A stretch of DNA of 64,000 bases from Pseudobutyrivibrio sp. 49 (lineage in GTDB: Bacteria > Bacillota > Clostridia > Lachnospirales > Lachnospiraceae): contig NZ_FNDP01000001.1 in NCBI RefSeq assembly GCF_900100545.1, forward strand, positions 473,115 through 537,114, read 5' to 3'. Below, in pieces: positions 44,808 through 52,645 of the stretch (its first letter is position 1; the number at the start of each line of letters is the position of its first letter). Below the pieces are notes generated by a model, which ran no database searches, was not told where the DNA came from, and saw nothing but the letters and a program-made list of their open reading frames with translations. The translations under genes were made by a program, and so were the position numbers.

Positions 44808-46148
44808 ATGGCTTTTGACTCACTTTCAGAGAAGCTTCAAGGAGTATTTAAAAATCTCCGTAGCAAGGGTCGACTTTCAGAGGCAGATGTTAAGGCTGCT
44901 TTAAAAGAAGTAAAGATGGCATTGCTTGAAGCGGATGTTAATTTCAAAGTTGTAAAACAGTTTACTAACACTGTCACAGAAAGAGCTATTGGTTCAGATG
45001 TTATGAACGGCTTAAATCCTGGACAGATGGTTATAAAGATTGTAAACGAAGAGCTTGTTAATCTTATGGGCTCAGAGGTTACAGATATTACTTATGGCAC
45101 AGGCGGAGCTATTACCACTATCATGATGGTTGGTCTTCAGGGTGCCGGTAAAACTACCACTACAGCAAAGCTTGCCGGAAAGGTTAAGCAGCGTGGAAAG
45201 AAGCCACTTTTGGTTGCCTGCGATATTTACAGACCAGCCGCTATTGAGCAGTTACAGATCAATGGTAAAAAGCAGGACGTAGAGGTTTTCTCCTTGGGAG
45301 ACAAGGAAAAGCCTGTAAAGATTGCAAAAGAGGCTATGGATTATGCTAAGAAGAACGGTTTTGATGTAGTCATTTTCGATACAGCAGGTCGTCTTCATAT
45401 AGATGAGGATATGATGAATGAGCTCGCAGCTATTAAGAGCAATATCGACATCCTCAACACTATTTTAGTAGTTGATGCCATGACAGGTCAGGATGCAGTT
45501 AATGTATCTCAGACCTTTGATGAAAAGATTGGTATCGATGGCGTTATCATCACAAAGCTTGATGGTGATACACGAGGCGGTGCAGCCCTTTCTATCAAGG
45601 CTGTTACAGGAAAGCCTATTTTATTCGCTGGTATGGGTGAAAAGCTTTCAGATTTAGAGCAGTTCCATCCAGACCGTATGGCAAGCCGAATCCTTGGAAT
45701 GGGAGATGTTTTATCACTCATAGAAAAGGCTGAGGCAGAAATCGATAAGGATGCAGCTCTTGCACTTACAAAGAAAGTTAAGAAAGCGTCATTTGATTTC
45801 AATGATTATCTCACTTCAATGGAGCAGATGAAGAAGCTTGGGGGGCTCACCTCAATTCTTGGTATGATGCCAGGTATGAATGCTTCTCAGATGGCACAGC
45901 TTGAAAATGCAGTGGATGATAAAAAGCTTGCTCACATAGAAGCTATCATCCTTTCTATGACTCCGGCAGAGCGTGAGAATCCAAAATTACTAAATCCTAG
46001 CAGAAAGCACAGAATTGCTGCTGGAGCTGGTTTAGATATAGCAGAGGTTAATCGCTTCATTAAACAGTTTGAGCAATCAAAGAAAATGATGAAGCAAATG
46101 CCGAATATGATGGGAAAAGGACGACGTGGAATGCGTTTTCCATTTTAA
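44808..46148 (+). CDS. ffh: Signal recognition particle protein Ffh
   Basis: 446-residue SRP54 GTPase that binds signal sequences with 4.5S/6S RNA. N domain (1-90), G domain with GLQGAGKTTTTAKLAG, DTAGRLHIDEDMMNEL, TKLDGDTRGGAALS; then the methionine-rich M domain (about 295-446; MEQMKKLGGLTSILGMMPGM, SRKHRIAAGAG) ending in a Met/Lys/Arg-rich tail. No strong ribosome site is visible in the 3-base gap; translation is probably coupled to ylxM (AGAGGAATTA within its end). Confidence 0.98.
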   Translation: MAFDSLSEKLQGVFKNLRSKGRLSEADVKAALKEVKMALLEADVNFKVVKQFTNTVTERAIGSDVMNGLNPGQMVIKIVNEELVNLMGSEVTDITYGTGGAITTIMMVGLQGAGKTTTTAKLAGKVKQRGKKPLLVACDIYRPAAIEQLQINGKKQDVEVFSLGDKEKPVKIAKEAMDYAKKNGFDVVIFDTAGRLHIDEDMMNELAAIKSNIDILNTILVVDAMTGQDAVNVSQTFDEKIGIDGVIITKLDGDTRGGAALSIKAVTGKPILFAGMGEKLSDLEQFHPDRMASRILGMGDVLSLIEKAEAEIDKDAALALTKKVKKASFDFNDYLTSMEQMKKLGGLTSILGMMPGMNASQMAQLENAVDDKKLAHIEAIILSMTPAERENPKLLNPSRKHRIAAGAGLDIAEVNRFIKQFEQSKKMMKQMPNMMGKGRRGMRFPF

Positions 46149-46198
46149 CCGTTAGTAATTTATTAATTTATTGTTTTATTTAACAGGAGGAATTAAAA

Positions 46199-46441
46199 AT
46201 GGCAGTAAAGATTAGATTAAAGAGAATGGGTCAGAAGAAGAGACCAATCTACAGAATCGTAGTAGCAGACGCTAGAGCACCACGTGATGGTAGAAACATC
46301 GATGAGATCGGTACATATGATCCAAATCAGGAGCCAGCTGAGGTAACAGTTGATACAGAGGCAGCTAAGAAGTGGATTGCTAATGGTGCAAAGCCAACTG
46401 AGACAGTTGCAAGACTTTTCAAGCAGGCTGGTGTTCAGTAA
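46199..46441 (+). CDS. rpsP: 30S ribosomal protein S16
   Basis: 80 residues: [40 protein letters not shown] and [19 protein letters not shown] are the full S16 pattern. ACAGGAGG precedes ATG 46199. ffh-rpsP-khpA is the standard order. Confidence 0.98.
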   Translation: MAVKIRLKRMGQKKRPIYRIVVADARAPRDGRNIDEIGTYDPNQEPAEVTVDTEAAKKWIANGAKPTETVARLFKQAGVQ

Positions 46442-46474
46442 TCATTCACAATCGAAAGGTAGAGGAATATAGTG

Positions 46475-46711
46475 ATGAAAGAATTAGTTGAAGTAATTGC
46501 TAAGTCACTTGTAGACAATCCAGAAGAGGTTGTTGTTTCCGAGAAAGAAGACGCTAAGTCAATTGTTGTTGAGCTTCGCGTTGCACCTTCAGATATGGGA
46601 AAGGTTATTGGAAAACAGGGTAGAATCGCAAAGGCTATACGTGCGGTTGTTAAGGCTGCAGCCTCAAAGATTGACAAGAAGGTTATTGTTGACATTGTAG
46701 ATGTTAACTAA
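46475..46711 (+). CDS. khpA: KH-domain RNA-binding protein KhpA (YlqC)
   Basis: 78-residue single KH domain; the GxxG loop is GKQG in MGKVIGKQGRIAKAIRAVVK. It acts with KhpB/Jag as a global RNA chaperone that affects cell elongation and division. ATG 46475 fits AGAGGAAT upstream; the GTG at 46472 is the only alternative and adds one residue. In Bacillus rimM follows shortly after, but here the transporter cluster comes between. Confidence 0.94.
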   Translation: MKELVEVIAKSLVDNPEEVVVSEKEDAKSIVVELRVAPSDMGKVIGKQGRIAKAIRAVVKAAASKIDKKVIVDIVDVN

Positions 46712-46716
46712 ATCAA

Positions 46717-46753
46717 ATATGGACCCGAAGCAATTTGGGTCCATATATTTTGA
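46717..46753 (+). terminator. Intrinsic terminator after khpA
   Basis: ATATGGACCCGAA (46717-46729), GCAA tetraloop, TTTGGGTCCATAT (46734-46746) with one G-T wobble, then ATTTTG. It closes the rpsP-khpA unit. Confidence 0.9.
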
Positions 46754-46779
46754 CAATATTGTTTATTTAGGGATACAAT
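46750..46779 (+). promoter_or_regulatory. Promoter 1 in the khpA-downstream gap
   Basis: TTGACA (46750-46755), 18-base spacer, TACAAT (46774-46779). The -35 overlaps the U-run of the khpA terminator. Confidence 0.65.
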
Positions 46780-46888
46780 ACTCTAACACTTTAGTCCATA
46801 AAAGCGATAAACTGTTAAACAAACCCCGTAAATTCACAGTTTCTTCACTTTTTGTATTTTTATTCACTGGTGTGAATAAAAATTGCTA

Positions 46889-46917
46889 TTGAATACTTTA
46901 AAGTAATAAACTACAAT
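46889..46917 (+). promoter_or_regulatory. Promoter 2 in the khpA-downstream gap
   Basis: TTGAAT (46889-46894), 17-base spacer, TACAAT (46912-46917). Start near 46924 would fall at the foot of the terminator-like hairpin. A further TATAAT (46964-46969) has only a poor -35 (TTAAAC 46941). Confidence 0.5.
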
Positions 46918-46927
46918 AGCTTCTATG

Positions 46928-46957
46928 AACAAGGGCGTTCTTAAACCTTGTTTTTTT
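46928..46957 (+). terminator. Possible terminator/attenuator before the membrane-protein gene
   Basis: AACAAGG/CCTTGTT stem of 7 bp with an 11-base loop, followed by T-run (46951-46957). Confidence 0.5.
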
Positions 46958-47002
46958 GTTACCTATAATGTCCGCGTGGCACTTACATATGTTTTTTTAG
47001 TT

Positions 47003-47551
47003 ATGTTGTTTAACAAGTATAAAGATGATTACAAACAGGTACAAAGTATTGGCCTGGATGGCAAATTACGTACCGTTACATTTTACGAAGGAAGCTATTT
47101 CGAACTTCCTTATGATGAAAAACAGTTCAATAAATACAAGCTTGTATGCGCTGGCTTTTCACTTTTGTTTATACTTATATTTTTAGGAGCTGGTCTTATT
47201 AATCCAGATTCATCAAAAACAGCCTGGATTGTATTTCCGTATTTCTTCTTGTTCCTTCCTATAGGATTTAATCTTCTTGGTACTTTTAATCTATTAGGTC
47301 AAAAGTGCAGAATGGAAAAGGCAGGATATGAAGAAAGCATAATAAGATTAAAGAAGAGCTCTATGGCCATTTTAATATTGGCAGCTATAAATATAATTTT
47401 GGATTTAATATTTATATGTATAAATCATAATATAAATTTTGTTATAGAATTTTCTTATATTGCGATATTACTTTTGCTTATAGCCTCAGTTGTTGCATTT
47501 GGTGTAAAATATGACAAAATGTTTGGAGGGGTAATTAGGAACTCCAATTAA
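47003..47551 (+). CDS. Hypothetical four-helix membrane protein
   Basis: Not a family I can name. From ATG 47003 the product is 182 residues: a soluble N-terminal part (about 1-45, YKDDYKQVQSIGLDGKLRTV, then ELPYDEKQFNKYK) and four hydrophobic segments (about 49-68, 77-98, 120-142, 148-168). The open frame extends up to ATG 46925 (208 residues), but those codons would coincide with the terminator-like hairpin; neither start has a clear ribosome site. It lies 62 bases before the binding-protein gene of the transporter. Codon use is less biased than in the transporter genes. Confidence 0.6.
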   Translation: MLFNKYKDDYKQVQSIGLDGKLRTVTFYEGSYFELPYDEKQFNKYKLVCAGFSLLFILIFLGAGLINPDSSKTAWIVFPYFFLFLPIGFNLLGTFNLLGQKCRMEKAGYEESIIRLKKSSMAILILAAINIILDLIFICINHNINFVIEFSYIAILLLLIASVVAFGVKYDKMFGGVIRNSN

Positions 47552-47613
47552 AAAGTTAATTTGCTCCCGGGAATATATTAAGGGTGTAAATATAAATAAT
47601 AGGAGGAATTCTT

Positions 47614-49872
47614 ATGAAAAAGAAAAAGATTGTTTCGCTTCTTCTTGTAGCTACAATGGCACTTTCTATGGTTGCTTGTGGCAAGAAGGCAGACGATGCT
47701 GGAAAATCAGAATCCGGCGCAAGCAATGGCTCTGACACTCCACTTGTTATCGGTTGGGATGCTATGAGCCAGAAATTCAGCCCATTCTTCGCTGAATCAC
47801 ATCCAGATATGTATTTGGATGATAAGTGTGTACAGATTGGTCTTCTTGGAGTAGACCGTGCTGGTCAGTATATCTTAGAAGGTATCGATGGCTATAAGGC
47901 TGAGTACAATGGTACAGAGTACACATATTACACACCATCTAATATCAAGGTTAACGAGAATGAAGATGGCTCAGTTACTTATGATATTGAGATTAGAGAT
48001 GATTTAAAGTTCTCTGATGGAGAGCCTGTTACTATCGATGATGTTATCTTTTCATTCTATGTAGTATCAGATCCTACATATGATGGACCTTCTACATTTG
48101 CTTCACTTCCTGTAAAGGGAATGGAAGAGTATAGAAGCGGTGTTTCTACACTTTCTACTCTTATTGCTGAGGCAGGTAAGGACAACACAGATTTCACTAA
48201 CTTCACAGAAGAGCAGCAGAAGGCTTTCTGGGATGCAGTTGAGACAAAGGGTGCTGAGTTCACTCAGTCAATCGTTGATTATATGGTAGAAAATGCTGGT
48301 GTTGCAGAAGGAGATGTAACAGCTGCAGCTGCAGGTTGGGGCTTTGAGCTTCCAGCTGGTGCTACTACAGAGGATTTCTTCCTTGCAATTGGTGAGCAGT
48401 ATGGTTGGAATTTTGCTTCTATGGATAAGGAAGCAGCTTCAGTTACAATCGCTGATTCATTCCCAGCAGATGTAGTTGCAATGTCTACAACAGGTGTTGA
48501 GACTGGTGAGTCTGCAGATCATATCGAAGGTATTGTTAAGACTGGTGATTACTCAATGCAGATTACTGTAGAAGAGTTCTCTGCTCCAGCTATCGAAAAG
48601 CTTGGTACTGCAATTGCTCCATTACACTACTATGGTGACAAGTCACTTTATGACTATGATAACAACAAGTTTGGTTTCCCTAAGAACGATCTTTCAATTG
48701 TAAGAGAAAAGACTACTAAGCCACTTGGTGCTGGTCCTTACAAGTTTGTAGAGTATAAGAACAAGGTTGCTTATCTTGAAGCAAATGAAAATTATTTCCT
48801 TGGTGCTCCAAAGATTAAGTATCTTCAGTTTAAGGAGACACAGGAGGCTGATAAGATTCCTGGTGTACTTCAGGGAACAATCGATTTAGCTGAGCCTTCA
48901 ATGTCTAAGGCAGCAGCAGAGCAGATTGCTGGTGAGAACTCTAATGGAGAGCTTGCTGGTGATGTTCTTACAGCTACACTTGCTGATAACCTCGGTTATG
49001 GTTACATCGGTATGTGTGCAAAGAATGTTAAGGTTGGTAATGATCAGGGTTCAGAGGAATCTAAGAATCTTCGTAAGGCTATCGCAACAGTTATTGCTGC
49101 ATACCGTGATGTAGTTATTGATTCATACTATGGAGATGCAGCTGAAGTAATTCAGTATCCTATCTCTAATTCTTCTTGGGCAGCTCCACAGAAGTCTGAC
49201 CCAGATTATGAAATTGCATTCTCTAAGGATGTAAATGGTGATCCAATTTATACAGATGGTATGTCAGATGATGAGAAGTACGAGGCAGCTCTTAATGCAG
49301 CACTTGGTTACTTCGAGGCAGCTGGTTATACAGTTACAGATGGTAAGCTTACAGCAGCTCCAGCTGGTGCAAAGCTTTCATACGAGGCTATGATTCCTGG
49401 TGGTGGAAACGGTGATCATCCAGCATTTGGAATTCTTACAGGTGCTAAGGAATCACTTGCAAAGATTGGTTTTGAACTTGTAATTAACGATCTTTCAGAT
49501 TCTTCAGTTCTTTGGGATGCTCTTAATGCAAAGACTGCAGAAATGTGGTGTGCAGCTTGGGGTGCTACTCCAGATCCTGATATGTATCAGGTATACCACA
49601 GCAAGGGTGGTACAACTCACTATGAGGTAAACGAGCCAGAGCTTGATGCTCTTATCGAAGATGCTAGAACTAGCGATGATCAGTCTTACAGAAAGGCTGT
49701 TTATAAGGAATGTCTTGATTATATTGTAGATTATGCAGTAGAAATTCCTACATACCAGAGACAGAATGCAGTTCTTTACTCATCAGAGAGAGTTAATATT
49801 GATTCTCTTGTAAAGGATCCAACACCATTCTGGATTTGGATGGATGATCTTGCTACACTTGAGATGAAGTAA
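47614..49872 (+). CDS. oppA: Oligopeptide-type ABC transporter substrate-binding lipoprotein (family 5) with insertion
   Basis: 752 residues, against about 520-600 for most family-5 binding proteins. Lipoprotein signal: KKKK n-region, hydrophobic core, LSMVAC lipobox with lipidated C22, then a Ser/Gly linker. Family motifs follow: LKFSDGEPVTIDDVIFSF (about 131-148), GAGPYKFVEYKN, and a C-terminal DPDMYQVYHSKGG stretch. An extra segment of about 135 residues (about 168-303) lies where related proteins run directly from the SFYVV-DPT helix to the DYSMQITVEEF strand. Substrate is probably peptides, by family and by the permease/ATPase partners. AGGAGG precedes ATG 47614. High-expression codon bias. 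Confidence 0.9.
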   Translation: MKKKKIVSLLLVATMALSMVACGKKADDAGKSESGASNGSDTPLVIGWDAMSQKFSPFFAESHPDMYLDDKCVQIGLLGVDRAGQYILEGIDGYKAEYNGTEYTYYTPSNIKVNENEDGSVTYDIEIRDDLKFSDGEPVTIDDVIFSFYVVSDPTYDGPSTFASLPVKGMEEYRSGVSTLSTLIAEAGKDNTDFTNFTEEQQKAFWDAVETKGAEFTQSIVDYMVENAGVAEGDVTAAAAGWGFELPAGATTEDFFLAIGEQYGWNFASMDKEAASVTIADSFPADVVAMSTTGVETGESADHIEGIVKTGDYSMQITVEEFSAPAIEKLGTAIAPLHYYGDKSLYDYDNNKFGFPKNDLSIVREKTTKPLGAGPYKFVEYKNKVAYLEANENYFLGAPKIKYLQFKETQEADKIPGVLQGTIDLAEPSMSKAAAEQIAGENSNGELAGDVLTATLADNLGYGYIGMCAKNVKVGNDQGSEESKNLRKAIATVIAAYRDVVIDSYYGDAAEVIQYPISNSSWAAPQKSDPDYEIAFSKDVNGDPIYTDGMSDDEKYEAALNAALGYFEAAGYTVTDGKLTAAPAGAKLSYEAMIPGGGNGDHPAFGILTGAKESLAKIGFELVINDLSDSSVLWDALNAKTAEMWCAAWGATPDPDMYQVYHSKGGTTHYEVNEPELDALIEDARTSDDQSYRKAVYKECLDYIVDYAVEIPTYQRQNAVLYSSERVNIDSLVKDPTPFWIWMDDLATLEMK

Positions 49873-49886
49873 TTTAAGTATTCTTT

Positions 49887-49928
49887 ATTTCCTAGGGCTT
49901 GTGTATAATAGCCCTAGGAAATATTTTG
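49887..49928 (+). terminator. Hairpin between oppA and oppB, probable partial terminator
   Basis: ATTTCCTAGGGCT (49887-49899) pairs with AGCCCTAGGAAAT (49910-49922), 10-base loop, tail ATTTTGCTTAATTTTTT. It likely protects and ends the abundant oppA message while letting some polymerase reach oppB. Confidence 0.8.
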
Positions 49929-49950
49929 CTTAATTTTTTGATTAAAACTA

Positions 49951-50067
49951 CCTTTAATAAACTCAAATAATAAAGGTATTTTATGATGGGATGAGTTATT
50001 GAATTTGGTAAAGGGCATTAGTCCTTTATTTGTCTCACCATAAAATATCTTTATTTATGAAATAAAG
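49951..50067 (+). promoter_or_regulatory. Intergenic RNA with alternating CCTTTATT/AATAAAGG segments ahead of oppB
   Basis: Complementary segments alternate: CCTTTA (49951), AATAAAGG (49969), CCTTTATT (50023), TCTTTATTT (50048), AAATAAAGG (50060). The long helix 49969-49995 with 50034-50055 competes with the perfect hairpin CTTTATTT (50049-50056)/AAATAAAG (50060-50067). An internal hairpin AAAGG/CCTTT (50010-50027) sits in the long loop. The element ends about 30 bases before oppB. No known riboswitch was recognised. Confidence 0.45.
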
Positions 50068-50096
50068 GGGAATAATAAGAAAGGAATTTTAGTGTC

Positions 50097-51086
50097 ATGA
50101 AGAAATTTGTGATCAGACGATTATTATTATCAATCGTTATCTTGTTCTTCGTATCGATGATTATCTATGCAATCATGAGATGCATGCCTACATCTTTCGT
50201 AGAACAGAAAGCTATGGCTCTTTCACAGAAGCCAGGAGCAAAGAGCTATCAGGAGTGGCTCGATCAATTAAACGCAGCCTATGGTTTGGACGTAGGTATT
50301 GTACAGGGATATCTTAAATGGTTTGTTAAGCTTATTACTCAGCGTGATTTTGGTGATAGCTGGTACTTCAACATGCCAGTACTTGAGAAGTTTTCTAGTG
50401 TAATTTGGTATTCATTTGCACTTTCACTTGCTTCATTTATCCTTGAGATTTGTATAGCAATTCCTCTTGGTGTTATTGCAGCAAGAAAGCAGTATTCTGG
50501 TGCAGACTATGCCATTACAGTATTTGCTCTTATCGGTATTTCACTTCCAAGCTTTTTCTTTGCAACTGTTCTTAAGTGGATTTTTGCTGTAAAGCTTAAT
50601 ATTTTTGATTTATATGGTATTGTAGGTCGAAATTACATGAACCTTTCTACCGGTGGAAAGATTCTTGATATGGCATATCATCTTGTGCTTCCTGCAATTA
50701 CACTTACTATTGTTAGCGTTGGTTCATTGATGCGTTACACACGTACAAATATGCTTGAGGTACTTAATGCAGATTATATTCGTACAGCTCGTGCAAAGGG
50801 TCTTCCTGAAAGCAGAGTAGTAAATTACCACGCATTTAGAAACATTCTTATTCCAATTATCACCTTGCTTGGTGGAACTTTGCCTGGTCTTTTTGGTGGT
50901 GCTATGATTACTGAGACATTGTTCCAGATTCCAGGAATTGGATATACATCATATCAGTGCATTATTCAGGGTGATATTCCTTTTGTAATGTTCTATATGT
51001 TATTCTTTGCAATGCTTATTCTTTTGGGTAACCTTATTGCAGATATTCTTTATGCAGTAGTTGACCCACGAGTAAGAGTTAATTAA
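50097..51086 (+). CDS. oppB: ABC transporter permease, OppB/DppB type
   Basis: 329-residue membrane protein with six helices: one near the N-terminus (about 9-28), then an external loop, and five after residue 98. The cytoplasmic EAA-like loop is in LNADYIRTARAKGLPESRVV. LPGLFGGAMITETLFQIPGIG and the end VDPRVRVN are typical of OppB. AAGAAAGGA precedes ATG 50097. Length and domain layout are normal, unlike its partner oppC. Confidence 0.94.
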   Translation: MKKFVIRRLLLSIVILFFVSMIIYAIMRCMPTSFVEQKAMALSQKPGAKSYQEWLDQLNAAYGLDVGIVQGYLKWFVKLITQRDFGDSWYFNMPVLEKFSSVIWYSFALSLASFILEICIAIPLGVIAARKQYSGADYAITVFALIGISLPSFFFATVLKWIFAVKLNIFDLYGIVGRNYMNLSTGGKILDMAYHLVLPAITLTIVSVGSLMRYTRTNMLEVLNADYIRTARAKGLPESRVVNYHAFRNILIPIITLLGGTLPGLFGGAMITETLFQIPGIGYTSYQCIIQGDIPFVMFYMLFFAMLILLGNLIADILYAVVDPRVRVN

Positions 51087-51099
51087 GGAGGAAAGTAAC

Positions 51100-52632
51100 G
51101 TGAGTGAAGAAAAGAATGTAAATAATAGCGAAGAGCTTGCGCTTGATGATGCTAACCGCGTTCAGGTACTTTCTCCTGGAATGATGGTTGCAAAGCGTTT
51201 CTTTAGAAACAAGCTTGCAATTACAGGTCTTGTTATTATTATTTGTATGTTTTTATTTGCCTTTTTAGGTGGTGTTGTTGTTCCTTATTCTCAGAGTGAG
51301 GTTTTCTACACATCTGAGGAGATGAAAAAGGATTATGCTGGTGCTACAGAAATTTCAGAGTACCAGGTTTTTGCAAATGACGGTGTTGAGCTTCCAAAGG
51401 ATATCAGCTCAAAACTTATCCGTGCACTTGTTAAAAAAGAGCCTACAATCGAGACTCGTGATGGTTCTACATTTGCTCTTAATGAGTTAAATAATGATAT
51501 ATTTGAAATTGCCAGTGCTGATGGAAGCGAGAGCCTTGCTTACGTATGCAAGCTTCAGGCTTATGCTCCAGAAGGTGGCTTAGTAGAGTCTGGTCTTACA
51601 GCTGCTATGGTTGCTGCAAGAGCTAATGACGAAACAAGCTTTGACTATAACGGTGAGTCATACACAGTAGAGGAGCATGGCTCTGGTACAATGGTTAGAA
51701 ATGCTTCAGGCGAAGATGTAGCCTATGTAACATCATACAGTATTAATGCTGTAGAAAATGGTGTTTCTATTACTATTGATTTCAGAGAGGCAGTTGTTAA
51801 AGCAATCACTGATAATGCTGAATCATTTGATTTTAATGATGAGGAATATCAGGTAGCAAATACAAATGGTCAGTATGAGATTACTAAATATAAGAATACA
51901 AGCGTTATTAATCAGTTTGAACGTCCTTCTTCAAAGCATTGGGTTGGTACTGATGCAAACGGAATGGACCTTCTTGCTCGTCTTATGTATGGTGGTCGTA
52001 TTTCTCTTCTTATCGGTTTCGTAGTAGTTGCAATCGAGCTTTTCCTTGGTATTATCGTAGGTGGCTTCGCTGGTTACTTTGGAGGTTGGGTAGATACACT
52101 TCTTATGAGACTTGTAGATATCATTTACTGTGTACCTTCAATGCCACTTTACCTTATCATCGGTTCAATCATGGACTTCTACAAGGTAGGAGCTGGTGTG
52201 CGTATTTTCTACCTGTGTATCCTTATGGGTCTCATCGGATGGGTAGGTATTGCCCGTATCATTAGAGGTCAGATTTTATCTCTTCGTGAACAGGAATTTA
52301 TGACAGCTTGCGAGGCTTGTGGTATCAGCATTAAGAGACGTGTGTTCAAGCACCTTATTCCTAATGTAATTCCACAGCTTGTAGTATTTGCTTCAATGGA
52401 TATCGGTTCAGTTATCCTTGCTGAGTCAACACTTTCATTCCTTGGACTTGGTGTTAAGTACCCAGCAGCTTCTTGGGGAAATATTATCAATGCAGTTAAC
52501 GATTCTTACGTTATGACAAACTACTTATTCGTATGGATTCCAGCTGGTATTCTTATTCTCCTTACAGTACTTGCATTTAACTTTATTGGTGACGGCCTTC
52601 GTGATGCTTTCGATCCAAAGATGAAGAGATAA
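51100..52632 (+). CDS. oppC: ABC transporter permease, OppC/DppC type, with triplicated extracytoplasmic insert
   Basis: 510 residues, against about 280-350 for normal OppC. Helix 1 (about 40-62) is followed by an extra region (about 65-275) that must lie outside the membrane. It contains three imperfect repeats of about 62 residues (see separate entry). The normal OppC core resumes at HWVGTDANGMDLLARLMYGG with five helices and the EAA loop REQEFMTACEACGISIKRRV. End: GLRDAFDPKMKR. Start is GTG 51100 with AGGAGG upstream. There is no frameshift or codon change at the insert edges, so it looks like a settled part of the gene. Confidence 0.92.
   Translation: MSEEKNVNNSEELALDDANRVQVLSPGMMVAKRFFRNKLAITGLVIIICMFLFAFLGGVVVPYSQSEVFYTSEEMKKDYAGATEISEYQVFANDGVELPKDISSKLIRALVKKEPTIETRDGSTFALNELNNDIFEIASADGSESLAYVCKLQAYAPEGGLVESGLTAAMVAARANDETSFDYNGESYTVEEHGSGTMVRNASGEDVAYVTSYSINAVENGVSITIDFREAVVKAITDNAESFDFNDEEYQVANTNGQYEITKYKNTSVINQFERPSSKHWVGTDANGMDLLARLMYGGRISLLIGFVVVAIELFLGIIVGGFAGYFGGWVDTLLMRLVDIIYCVPSMPLYLIIGSIMDFYKVGAGVRIFYLCILMGLIGWVGIARIIRGQILSLREQEFMTACEACGISIKRRVFKHLIPNVIPQLVVFASMDIGSVILAESTLSFLGLGVKYPAASWGNIINAVNDSYVMTNYLFVWIPAGILILLTVLAFNFIGDGLRDAFDPKMKR
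51406..51915 (+). repeat. Three tandem ~62-residue protein repeats inside oppC
   Basis: Repeat units around residues 103-150, 164-211 and 226-273. Shared pattern: a helix (LIRALVK, TAAMVAA, REAVVKA), then a hairpin (RDGSTFAL, YNGESYTV, FNDEEYQV) and a closing strand (SLAYV, DVAYV, TSVIN). Corresponding residues are G122, G185 and D247, i.e. 62-63 apart. Similarity is at the protein level and degenerate; alignment was made by eye. Confidence 0.6.
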
Positions 52633-52645
52633 TAGAGGTGATAAC

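Larger units (their letters stand above)
46786..46957 (+). ncRNA. Candidate short RNA or attenuated leader
   Basis: If transcription starts near 46786, the RNA contains a perfect hairpin TTTTTATTCAC (46857-46867)/GTGAATAAAAA (46872-46882) and ends at a terminator-like hairpin AACAAGG (46928-46934)/CCTTGTT (46946-46952) plus T-run to 46957. No ORF with a ribosome site lies in it. It may be an independent RNA or the 5' leader of the downstream membrane-protein gene. Confidence 0.3.

Noticed and set aside
46701-46892. 63-codon open frame after khpA
   Set aside because: It overlaps the khpA end, the terminator and promoter 1, and has no ribosome site.
46925-47002. Upstream start for the membrane protein
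   Set aside because: Its first codons coincide with a terminator-like hairpin and T-run and there is no ribosome site; kept only as an alternative.
49904-49909. TATAAT between oppA and oppB
   Set aside because: It is the loop of the hairpin at 49887-49922 and has no -35 at proper distance.
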